Notes under the pieces: model-generated
The model's database searches: none
What the model was told of the DNA's origin: nothing
What the model saw: only the letters and a program-made list of their open reading frames with translations
Made by a program: the position numbers and the translations under genes
Origin: Zoogloea sp041904905
Lineage (GTDB): Bacteria; Pseudomonadota; Gammaproteobacteria; Burkholderiales; Rhodocyclaceae
Assembly: GCF_041904905.1 (NCBI RefSeq)
Contig: NZ_JAYRMI010000027.1
Coordinates: 1-46,660, forward strand
Reading direction: 5' to 3'
DNA length: 46,660 nt
Part shown: piece by piece, positions 25,016 through 32,934 of the stretch
Layout: every line of letters begins with the position of its first letter
Numbering within the stretch: position 1 is the stretch's first letter

Positions 25016-25559
25016 ATTCCAGCGGCCACACGCCCAGCCGCGTGTAGGCCGGCCCGGCCGACGACAGCGCGGAAGCCACCAGCACCCACTCGGTCACCGG
25101 CCAGTCGATGGGCGGACAGTCGGGCAGCGCCGCGGCAGGCGCCGCCTTGCGCAAAAGGGTGAGATGGGGAACGAACGGGGGCACGAGCCCGGCCGCCCCA
25201 GTGCCGGGCAGGAAACCCGCGGCCGCCAGCACCGCCCGCAGGTCGGCCACCAGCCGGGCCAGCGCAGGCGGGGTCGCCGGGCAGCCGCCCCACACGATGC
25301 GGTTGTGGGGCCAGTAACCCAGGCGGTCGATGGTCAGCCGGAAAGCCTCGCCCCGCACCGGGGCCAGCGCCGCGCGCAGTTCGGGCAGACGGCCCTCGGC
25401 CACCTCACCGAGAAAGGCCAGGGTCAGGTGGAGCGTCTCGCGGCGCATCCGCCGCCCGCCGCACACCCGCCAGGCATCGGCAGAAACAGCGAAGAGCCGC
25501 TCCGCCACTGCCTCCCCCGGCCACAGGGCCAGGAAGAGCCGGCGGGTGGCTTCAGCCAT
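25014..25559 (-). CDS. thpR: RNA 2',3'-cyclic phosphodiesterase (LigT/ThpR family)
   Basis: A 181-residue 2H phosphoesterase. The two catalytic motifs are His44-x-Thr46 (HLTLAFLG) and His132-x-Thr134 (HLTLLRK), about 88 residues apart as usual. The family opens 2',3'-cyclic phosphate ends of RNA or tRNA halves. The ATG at 25559 overlaps the end of ispF by 8 bases, so it is the third gene of an ispD-ispF-thpR unit. Its 3' end runs into the T-run of the opposite-strand terminator. Confidence 0.93.
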   Translation of the reverse strand: MAEATRRLFLALWPGEAVAERLFAVSADAWRVCGGRRMRRETLHLTLAFLGEVAEGRLPELRAALAPVRGEAFRLTIDRLGYWPHNRIVWGGCPATPPALARLVADLRAVLAAAGFLPGTGAAGLVPPFVPHLTLLRKAAPAAALPDCPPIDWPVTEWVLVASALSSAGPAYTRLGVWPLE

Positions 25560-26043
25560 CCACCCGGGCGAGCAGCGCCACCGCCTGGGCAGCGATGCCC
25601 TCGCCACGGCCGGTGAAACCGAGCTTCTCGGTGGTCTTGCCCTTCACGTTGATCGCCGCCGGCGCAACGCCCAGGTCGGCGGCGATGTTGGCGATCATCG
25701 CCGGCACATGGGGCAGGATCTTCGGCGCCCGGGCGATCACGGTGGCGTCGACGTTCACCGTCTGCCAGCCGGCGGCGCGGGCAGCTGCAGCGGCCTCGCG
25801 CAGCAGCACGCGGGAGTCGGCACCCTCGAAGCGCGGATCGGTGTCGGGAAAGTGCCGGCCGATGTCGCCCAGCCCGGCGGCGCCCAGGATGGCGTCGGTG
25901 ATGGTGTGGAGCAGCACGTCGGCGTCGGAATGCCCGAGCAGGCCGCGGGCGTAAGGAATCGTCACGCCGCCAACGATCAGCGGGCGGCCGGGGACCAGGG
26001 CGTGGACGTCGAAGCCCTGCCCGATGCGGAACGGAACGTTCAT
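25552..26043 (-). CDS. ispF: IspF, MEcPP synthase
   Basis: A 163-residue 2-C-methyl-D-erythritol 2,4-cyclodiphosphate synthase of the non-mevalonate isoprenoid pathway. Metal ligands are Asp12 and His14 (GQGFDVHAL) and His46 (HSDADVLLHTITDA). Other conserved parts are FPDTDPRFEGADS and KGKTTEKLGFTGRGEGI. The ATG overlaps the ispD stop (ATGA), so the two consecutive pathway enzymes are translationally coupled. Confidence 0.98.
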   Translation of the reverse strand: MNVPFRIGQGFDVHALVPGRPLIVGGVTIPYARGLLGHSDADVLLHTITDAILGAAGLGDIGRHFPDTDPRFEGADSRVLLREAAAAARAAGWQTVNVDATVIARAPKILPHVPAMIANIAADLGVAPAAINVKGKTTEKLGFTGRGEGIAAQAVALLARVDG

Positions 26044-26747
26044 TCTGTGCCTTCGCGGTGTTGAAGAATCCACTCGGCCAGGTGCAGGTCGAGGGGATAG
26101 GTGACTTTCAGATTGGTCGGATCGCCCCGCACCAGCCGCGGACGCAGGCCCATGGCCTCGATGGCGCTGGCCTCGTCGGTGACGTGGCGCGCGCTCTCGA
26201 GGGCGCGCTTGAGCATCACGTAGCGGAACATCTGGGGCGTCTGGGCCTGCCACAGGCCATCCCGCGCCACGGTGTCGGCGATGCGGTGGGTGCTGTCCTC
26301 GCGCTTCAGGGTGTCGGCCACCGGCACCGCCAGAATGCCGCCCACCTCGTCGTGGGCGAGCGTCTGCACCAGGGTTTCGATGTGCCACGGCGCGAGGCAC
26401 GGCCGCGCCGCGTCGTGCACCAGCACCCAGTCGGATTCGGCCGCATGCTCGGCAATCGCCCGCAGGCCGTTGAGCACGCTCTCGGCCCGGGACACGCCGC
26501 CGCAGAACAGCGGCACCAGACGATCGCCGAACGGCCGCCAGTCGTGACGGTCCCACTCCTGATCGCCCACCGAGAGCACCACGTACACCCGGTCGATCAC
26601 CGGCGAGGTGCACAGCACGCGCAGGGTGTGGCGGATGAGGGGCTCGCCAAGGAGGGAAAGATACTGTTTGGGCTGCTCGCTCTTCATCCGGCTGCCGCTG
26701 CCGGCAGCGGGGACGATGGCGAAGCGACGGCTGGTGTGGGTTCGCAT
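26040..26747 (-). CDS. ispD: IspD, CDP-ME synthase
   Basis: A 235-residue 2-C-methyl-D-erythritol 4-phosphate cytidylyltransferase. The nucleotide-binding motif is VPAAGSGSRMKSEQPKQYL, with VHDAARPCL, the conserved QTPQMFR and DEASAIEAMG further on. It makes CDP-methylerythritol for the MEP pathway. TAAAAT lies about 9 bases upstream of the ATG and could be a -10, which would give a nearly leaderless mRNA; this is uncertain. First gene of the ispD-ispF-thpR unit. Confidence 0.97.
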   Translation of the reverse strand: MRTHTSRRFAIVPAAGSGSRMKSEQPKQYLSLLGEPLIRHTLRVLCTSPVIDRVYVVLSVGDQEWDRHDWRPFGDRLVPLFCGGVSRAESVLNGLRAIAEHAAESDWVLVHDAARPCLAPWHIETLVQTLAHDEVGGILAVPVADTLKREDSTHRIADTVARDGLWQAQTPQMFRYVMLKRALESARHVTDEASAIEAMGLRPRLVRGDPTNLKVTYPLDLHLAEWILQHREGTE

Positions 26748-26889
26748 CGCCGCATTTTAACCTCACTCCCGCCGCGGCCGCCCCGACCAACCCGCCCCGC
26801 CGCCGGAAAACCGCGTCGCGGCTCGATGCCGGGCTTCAGCTCGGGCCAATCCTGCCGCAAAATGGGACACTACCCCAGTCGAGATCGCC

Positions 26890-28158
26890 ATGCTGTTCTC
26901 CCTGCCTTTCGAACCACGCCAGCTCGAAGCCCTCGCCCTCGCCACCGCCATCGGGCTGCTGATGGGGCTCGAACGGGAGCGCCGCCCCGCCGCCCGGGCC
27001 GGGGTGCGCACCTTCGGTCTCACCGGGCTGCTGGGGGCGCTGTCGGCGCTGCTGGCCGAACAGCTCGCCACGCCGGCCTTCGTCATCACCGGCTTTGTGC
27101 TGGTGGCGGCGATGATCATCGCCACCAACCTGCGCCAGCCCGAACCGGACGATCCCGGCACCACCTCGGTGATCGCCCTGCTGGTGTGCTTCATCCTCGG
27201 CGCCATGGTGTGGCTGGGCCACGGACGGCTGGCGGTGATGGCGGCGGTGGGCGCCACCATGCTGCTCTACTACAAGTCGGAGCTGCGCGGCGTGGCGGCC
27301 CGGCTCACCGCCCAGGACTGGCGCTCGATCCTGCAGTTCTCGGTGCTCTCGCTGATCGTCCTGCCGATTCTCCCCAACCGCGGCTTCGGGCCCTACGAGG
27401 CGGTCAATCCGCATCAGGTGTGGCTGATGGTGGTGCTGATCGCCGGCGTCAGCCTGGCCGGCTACGCCGCGCTGCGCCTGGTGGGCGCCCGCTACGGCGC
27501 GCCCTTGCTGGGCCTGCTGGGCGGACTGGTGTCGAGCACCGCCACCACCATGGTCTTCGCCCGCCACGCCCGGGAGAACCCCGCGATGGCCGCCACCGCC
27601 ACGCTGGTCATCCTCCTCGCCAACCTCATCATGGTGGTGCGCATCCTGGGGATCGCCTGGGCGCTGTCCCAGTCGGTGGTGCCGCTACTGCTGCTGGGTT
27701 GCACGCTGGCGATCCTGATCGGCGGGGTGGTGATCGCCCTCAACTGGCGCCAGCTCGCCGGGCGCGACGCCCTGCCGGTGCCCGAAACCCGCAACCCCAC
27801 CGAGCTGCGCGCCGCCCTCGGCTTCGGCCTGCTCTACGCCGGCGTGCTGCTGTGCGCCGCGTGGCTGTCGGACATCGCCGGACGGGGCGGGCTCTACCTG
27901 CTGGCCTTCGTCTCGGGGCTTACCGACGTGGACGCCATCACCCTGTCCACCCTGCGCCTGCTCAGCGTGGGCAAGCTCGAAGCGGCCCCGGCGGCGGTGG
28001 CGATCCTGCTGGCGATGCTCGCCAATCTGGCCTTCAAGTCGGCCCTGGCCTTCACCCTCGGCGGGCGCGGCCTGGGCCGCCGGGTGCTGGGCGGCATGCT
28101 GGCGGTGGGGGCCGGCATCGCCGGTGGCATCGCATGGTTGGCGCACACCTCCCTATAA
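26890..28158 (+). CDS. MgtC/SapB-DUF4010 membrane protein
   Basis: A 422-residue polytopic inner-membrane protein. The N-terminal MgtC-like part carries LALATAIGLLMGLERERR and GVRTFGLTGLLGAL. The C-terminal DUF4010 part contains LLGGLVSSTATTMVFARHAR and VSGLTDVDAITLSTLRL. About 12 transmembrane helices are predicted by eye. MgtC proteins have been linked to magnesium and stress physiology, but the function of this two-domain form is not known. A perfect TATAAT at 28154-28159 overlaps its stop and may serve the next operon, although no matching -35 is seen. Confidence 0.9.
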   Translation: MLFSLPFEPRQLEALALATAIGLLMGLERERRPAARAGVRTFGLTGLLGALSALLAEQLATPAFVITGFVLVAAMIIATNLRQPEPDDPGTTSVIALLVCFILGAMVWLGHGRLAVMAAVGATMLLYYKSELRGVAARLTAQDWRSILQFSVLSLIVLPILPNRGFGPYEAVNPHQVWLMVVLIAGVSLAGYAALRLVGARYGAPLLGLLGGLVSSTATTMVFARHARENPAMAATATLVILLANLIMVVRILGIAWALSQSVVPLLLLGCTLAILIGGVVIALNWRQLAGRDALPVPETRNPTELRAALGFGLLYAGVLLCAAWLSDIAGRGGLYLLAFVSGLTDVDAITLSTLRLLSVGKLEAAPAAVAILLAMLANLAFKSALAFTLGGRGLGRRVLGGMLAVGAGIAGGIAWLAHTSL

Positions 28159-28201
28159 TGGAATCAAGGCTCGCCCACGGCATTCAAGGCAAGAGGAAAT
28201 C

Positions 28202-29020
28202 ATGGCTCAAGCGTCACAGCGTCTGCCGGCGGTTGCCGGACTGTTCTACCCGGCCGACCCCCACAGTCTCCACGCCCAGATCTCGGGCTACCTCGCCGGC
28301 GCGCTGCCGGCCGAGGTGGTCCATTCACCCAAGGCGATCATCGTGCCCCACGCGGGCTACATCTACTCCGGCGCGGTCGCCGCCAGCGCCTACGCCGAAC
28401 TCGTCCTGCGCCGCGACATCGTCCGCCGGGTGCTGATCCTCTGCCCCACCCACCGGGTCGCGGTGCGCGGGATGGCCATTCCCGCCGCCCAGTCCTTCGT
28501 CACCCCGCTGGGCACGGTGGCCGTCGACCGCGCCGCCTGGCTCGCCGCCCGCGAGCTGCCCGGCGTGCTGGTGGACGACCGCCCCCACGCCGAAGAGCAT
28601 GCCATCGAGGTCCAGCTCCCCTTCCTGCAATCCACCCTCGATCACTTCGAGATCCTGCCGGTGGCCGTGGGGCAGCTCGACCCCGATCTCGTCGCCCGGC
28701 TGCTCGAAGCCCTGTGGGGCGGGCCCGAGACCCTGATCGTCATCAGCTCCGACCTCTCCCACTACCACCCCTACCGCCAGGCCCAGTGGCGCGACAAAGC
28801 CACCATCGCCATGATCGCCCAGCTCGACCCCCATCTGGACGGCGAGCAAGCCTGCGGCGCCGGCGCCATCAACGGCCTGCTCATCGCCGCCCAGCGCCAT
28901 CGCCTTGCGCCCCACCTGCTTGATCTGCGCAACTCCGGCGACACCGCCGGCGACCGCGACCGGGTGGTCGGCTACGCCTCCATCGCCTTCTCCGAAGACC
29001 GCAACCATGCCCAGCACTGA
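28202..29020 (+). CDS. amrB: AmmeMemoRadiSam system protein B (Memo-like)
   Basis: A 272-residue Memo-family protein. Conserved parts include VAGLFYPADP, IIVPHAGYIYSGAVAASAYA, HAEEHAIEVQLPFLQ and SSDLSHYHPY, whose histidines line the metal-binding pocket in the family. GAGGAAAT precedes the ATG at 28202. It is first of three genes in the standard triad. The biochemical reaction in bacteria is unresolved; an RNA or metabolite modification has been suggested from the radical SAM partner. Confidence 0.95.
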   Translation: MAQASQRLPAVAGLFYPADPHSLHAQISGYLAGALPAEVVHSPKAIIVPHAGYIYSGAVAASAYAELVLRRDIVRRVLILCPTHRVAVRGMAIPAAQSFVTPLGTVAVDRAAWLAARELPGVLVDDRPHAEEHAIEVQLPFLQSTLDHFEILPVAVGQLDPDLVARLLEALWGGPETLIVISSDLSHYHPYRQAQWRDKATIAMIAQLDPHLDGEQACGAGAINGLLIAAQRHRLAPHLLDLRNSGDTAGDRDRVVGYASIAFSEDRNHAQH

Positions 29021-29576
29021 CAACCCCCTCGGCCGCGTCCTCCTCGCCCAGGCCCGCAAGGCCATCGCCGACGCCCTCGACCTGCCCACCCCGGCAAGCT
29101 TCGACGACCCGCAGCTGGCCCAGCGCGGCGCCACCTTCGTCACCCTCACCATCGATGGCGAGCTGCGCGGCTGCATCGGCAGCCTCAACGCCCACCGGGC
29201 GCTGGGCATCGACGTGCGCGAGAACGCCGTCGCCGCCGCCCTCTCCGACCCGCGCTTCCCGCCCCTGTCGGCCGATGAGTTCGACAAGGTGCGCATCGAG
29301 GTGTCGCTCCTCAGCGAACCGGAATTCCTCGAGTTCCGCGACGAAGCCGACGCCCTCGCCCAGCTCCGCCCGGGCGTCGACGGCGTGATTTTCTTCAACG
29401 GCTGCCAGAAGGCCACCTTCCTGCCCCAGGTGTGGGAACAGCTGCCCGACAAGGCCAGCTTCATGGCCGCCCTCAAACAGAAGGCCCGGCTGCCGGTGGA
29501 TTTCTGGGGGCCCAACGTGATGATCGCGGTGTATCAGGTCCAGAAGTGGTACGAGCCGCCACCCAGCCGGGATTGA
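29007..29576 (+). CDS. amrA: AmmeMemoRadiSam system protein A (AMMECR1 domain)
   Basis: A 189-residue AMMECR1-domain protein. The family signature LRGCIGSL is at about residues 53-60, followed by AVAAALSDPRFPPLS and the IEVSLLSEPEFL strand. It overlaps the end of amrB by 14 bases and ends 4 bases before amrS, so the three genes are co-translated. The role of AMMECR1 domains is unknown, but their fixed pairing with Memo and a radical SAM enzyme argues for one shared reaction. Confidence 0.95.
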   Translation: MPSTDNPLGRVLLAQARKAIADALDLPTPASFDDPQLAQRGATFVTLTIDGELRGCIGSLNAHRALGIDVRENAVAAALSDPRFPPLSADEFDKVRIEVSLLSEPEFLEFRDEADALAQLRPGVDGVIFFNGCQKATFLPQVWEQLPDKASFMAALKQKARLPVDFWGPNVMIAVYQVQKWYEPPPSRD

Positions 29577-29580
29577 CACC

Positions 29581-30660
<1,080 letters not shown>

Positions 30661-30706
30661 CGCATTCCCTTGTCCGCCGGCAAGGGCTCGTGCCATCGTC
30701 CCGCCC

Positions 30707-31378
30707 ATGATGAAACTGCGCCACACCGAACTCAGCATTCCCGCCGGCCCGGTCTGGCTGGAAGCGCTCCAGGCCCACGCGCCCGATAGCGCCGGGCTGA
30801 TCGTCATCGCCCAGACCGCCGTGGGCAACCACCGGGAATCCCGCGAGGCCCACTTCGCCCGACGGCTGCAGGACGCCGGCTTCTCCACCCTGATCTTCGA
30901 CCTCCTCACCCGCCACGAGGAAAGCCGCGACCCCGACACCCGCTACAACACGCCGCTCCTCGGCCAGCGCATCGACGCCCTGTTTGAATGGCTGCGCCAC
31001 CAGCCGCCGCTCGTTGGCCTGCCGATCGGCCTGGTGGCAAGTGGCACCGGCAGCGCCGCCGCCGTCCGCGCCCTGGCCCGCGAGCAGGAGATGATCGACG
31101 CCTTCGTGTGCCGCGGAGGTCGCCCCGGCCTGGCAGGCATCAGCCCCCTGCGCCAGCTCGCCTGCCCCACCCTGATGATCGTCGGCGGGCGGGACGAGCA
31201 CCTCCCCAACGTCCGCCAGGCCTTCGACCTGATCGGCGCCCACAAAGCGTGGCAGACGGTGCCCGGCACCGACGAGTTCTTCCGCGAACCCGGCACCCTG
31301 GACGCCGCAGCCACCCTCGCCACGGCATGGTTCCGCAGCCACCTGCGGCCACGCTCGACTCACGAAGGCGCGGCCTGA
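30707..31378 (+). CDS. Alpha/beta hydrolase-like protein, probably inactive
   Basis: A 223-residue alpha/beta-hydrolase fold protein similar to dienelactone-hydrolase-like proteins. The fold markers are there: the RLQDAGFSTLIFDLLT strand, the GLVASGTGSAAA elbow (109-119) and the IVGGRDEHLP Asp (Asp163). Against the family pattern GASTGAAA the nucleophile serine position reads Gly113, and where GATHLFEEPG carries the catalytic His this protein has Glu190 in GTDEFFREPG. Two of three catalytic residues therefore look lost. The ATG at 30707 has a poor ribosome-binding site; an in-frame GTG at 30626 inside amrS is possible. It may be the fourth gene of the AmmeMemoRadiSam unit. Confidence 0.82.
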   Translation: MMKLRHTELSIPAGPVWLEALQAHAPDSAGLIVIAQTAVGNHRESREAHFARRLQDAGFSTLIFDLLTRHEESRDPDTRYNTPLLGQRIDALFEWLRHQPPLVGLPIGLVASGTGSAAAVRALAREQEMIDAFVCRGGRPGLAGISPLRQLACPTLMIVGGRDEHLPNVRQAFDLIGAHKAWQTVPGTDEFFREPGTLDAAATLATAWFRSHLRPRSTHEGAA

Positions 31379-31434
31379 CCCTGCCGCCGGTCGCTGCAGT
31401 TAAAACCAGATTCGTTGCCTTTAAAACAGAGCGT

Positions 31435-31860
31435 TTACAGCGCGCGGTGCATCGTCCGGTGGGGCAGGCCGGCCTCCTCGTACTCACCCCCCTCCGGCGA
31501 AAACCCAAAACGGGCATAAAAACCCAGCGCGTGGGTCTGGGCGTTGAGCACCACCCGCGCCATCCCCCGCCGCCGCGCCTCGTCGATGAGCGCCCGCAGC
31601 AAGGCCGCGCCCACCCCCTGACCACGCCACCCGGCCAGCACCGCCATCCGCCCGATGTGGCCGTCGGGCAGCAGCCGGCCGGTGCCCACGACCGCCGCCC
31701 CCACCTGCGCCAGGGCGTGACACGACACGGCATCGAATTCGTCCAGTTCCAGCTCGGCCGGCACCTTCTGCTCATCCACGAACACCGTGAAACGGATCGC
31801 CGACGCCTTGTCGGCAAGCTCACCCCAGCTGCCCAGGCGCACCGCCAGCCCGACGCTCAC
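31435..31860 (-). CDS. GNAT acetyltransferase (YjcF-like)
   Basis: A 141-residue GNAT-fold acetyltransferase. It has FTVFVDEQKVPAELELD near the N-terminus, the acetyl-CoA pyrophosphate loop MAVLAGWRGQGVGAALL, and the C-terminal NAQTHALGFYARFGF with the EYEEAGLPHRTM tail typical of YjcF-like members. The GTG at 31860 overlaps the stop of the L,D-transpeptidase (GTGA), fixing the start. Substrate is unknown. Last gene of the tadA unit, convergent with the hydrolase-like gene. Confidence 0.9.
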   Translation of the reverse strand: MSVGLAVRLGSWGELADKASAIRFTVFVDEQKVPAELELDEFDAVSCHALAQVGAAVVGTGRLLPDGHIGRMAVLAGWRGQGVGAALLRALIDEARRRGMARVVLNAQTHALGFYARFGFSPEGGEYEEAGLPHRTMHRAL

Positions 31861-32336
31861 GCCAGAATCTCCACCGGCGTGCCCGCCGGCACCAGATCGA
31901 ACAACTCGGCCACCTCCCGGTTGCGCATCCGCACGCAGCCGATGGACAGCGGCACCCCCATCGGCTCGGTGTCGGGCGTGCCGTGGATGTAGATGTAGCG
32001 GCGCATGGTGTCCACCTCGCCCAGGCGATTCACGCCCGGCTCCTTGCCCGACAACCACAGGATGCGGGTGAGGATCCAGTCGCGCCCGGGCATCTGCGCG
32101 CCCACTTCGGGCGTCCACACCTCGCCGGTCGGGCGGCGACCCCGGAAGGCCGCGCCGATCGGCTCGCCCGCGCCGATCTTGGCCCGCACCACATGCCGCC
32201 CGCGGGGCGTGCAATGGCTGCCGGTGCGCTCGCCGGGGCCGTTCCTGGCAGTGGAGACCGCGTAGCGCCGGATGCACGCCCCATCGTCGCCGAACAGCTC
32301 GAGGGTCTGGGTGGGAATGCGAATGCGGATCAGCAC
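31857..32336 (-). CDS. L,D-transpeptidase (YkuD domain) without signal peptide
   Basis: A 159-residue protein consisting of little more than a YkuD catalytic domain. The active-site signature is His118 in YIHGTPDTEPMG and Cys134 in LSIGCVRMRN. Members crosslink peptidoglycan or anchor proteins to it in the periplasm. This copy starts MLIRIRIPTQTLELFG with no signal peptide or membrane anchor, so export is unexplained. The GTG at 32336 lies inside the last codons of tadA (7-base overlap). No better upstream start exists in frame without deeper overlap. Confidence 0.9.
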   Translation of the reverse strand: MLIRIRIPTQTLELFGDDGACIRRYAVSTARNGPGERTGSHCTPRGRHVVRAKIGAGEPIGAAFRGRRPTGEVWTPEVGAQMPGRDWILTRILWLSGKEPGVNRLGEVDTMRRYIYIHGTPDTEPMGVPLSIGCVRMRNREVAELFDLVPAGTPVEILA

Positions 32337-32827
32337 GACGGCGTCGCTCCCGCCAGCCGCTTGCGGCGAGCCGCAAAAAAACCGGACAAAAGTCCGCCGC
32401 AGGTGTCGGCAAGCACGCCTCCGGCCACCTCGGCGTGATGGTTTAGGCGTGTCTCGCCGAACAGATCGATTACGCTACCCGCAACACCCGTTTTGGGGTC
32501 GCGTGCGCCAAAGACCACCCGGGCAATGCGGGCGTGCATAATCGCCCCCGCGCACATGACGCACGGTTCGAGAGTAACGTAGAGTGTGCAGCCGGGCATG
32601 CGGTAGTTTTCCAGCGTGACCGCCGCGTCGCGCAGCGCCATCACCTCGGCGTGGGCGGTCGGGTCGTGACGTCCGATCGGCTGGTTGAAACCGCGCCCGA
32701 CGATGCGCCCATCGGGCGCCACGATCAACGCGCCAACCGGCACCTCGCCGTTGCGACCGGCCTCCTCGGCAAGATCGAGGGCAAGACGCATGAAGTGCGC
32801 GTCCGCCTCGGGACATGGAGAAATCAT
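32330..32827 (-). CDS. tadA: tRNA adenosine(34) deaminase TadA
   Basis: A 165-residue deaminase that converts A34 to inosine in tRNA-Arg(ACG). The catalytic motif is His59-Ala-Glu61 (TAHAEVMAL) and the zinc cysteines are Cys89 and Cys92 in LEPCVMCAGA. The C-terminal RLNHHAEV and LLSGFFAARR are family-typical. The ATG at 32827 gives a normal length. It is divergent from the PAS kinase across 107 bases and heads a unit with the L,D-transpeptidase and the GNAT gene. Confidence 0.97.
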   Translation of the reverse strand: MISPCPEADAHFMRLALDLAEEAGRNGEVPVGALIVAPDGRIVGRGFNQPIGRHDPTAHAEVMALRDAAVTLENYRMPGCTLYVTLEPCVMCAGAIMHARIARVVFGARDPKTGVAGSVIDLFGETRLNHHAEVAGGVLADTCGGLLSGFFAARRKRLAGATPSC

Positions 32828-32934
32828 GGTAAGACCGAAACCGGCTCTTGGATCGAAAAGAACAGATTTTAAAGCACCCACGTGGAAACGCTCGCCCTGA
32901 CCGCGCCGGCACGCAGCCCGACAGGAACGAACCG

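Noticed and set aside
28154..28159. Perfect TATAAT upstream of the AmmeMemoRadiSam genes called as a promoter
   Set aside because: No acceptable -35 at 16-18 bases; the nearest TTG is only 10 bases away. It lies in the last codons of the upstream gene, so it was only mentioned.
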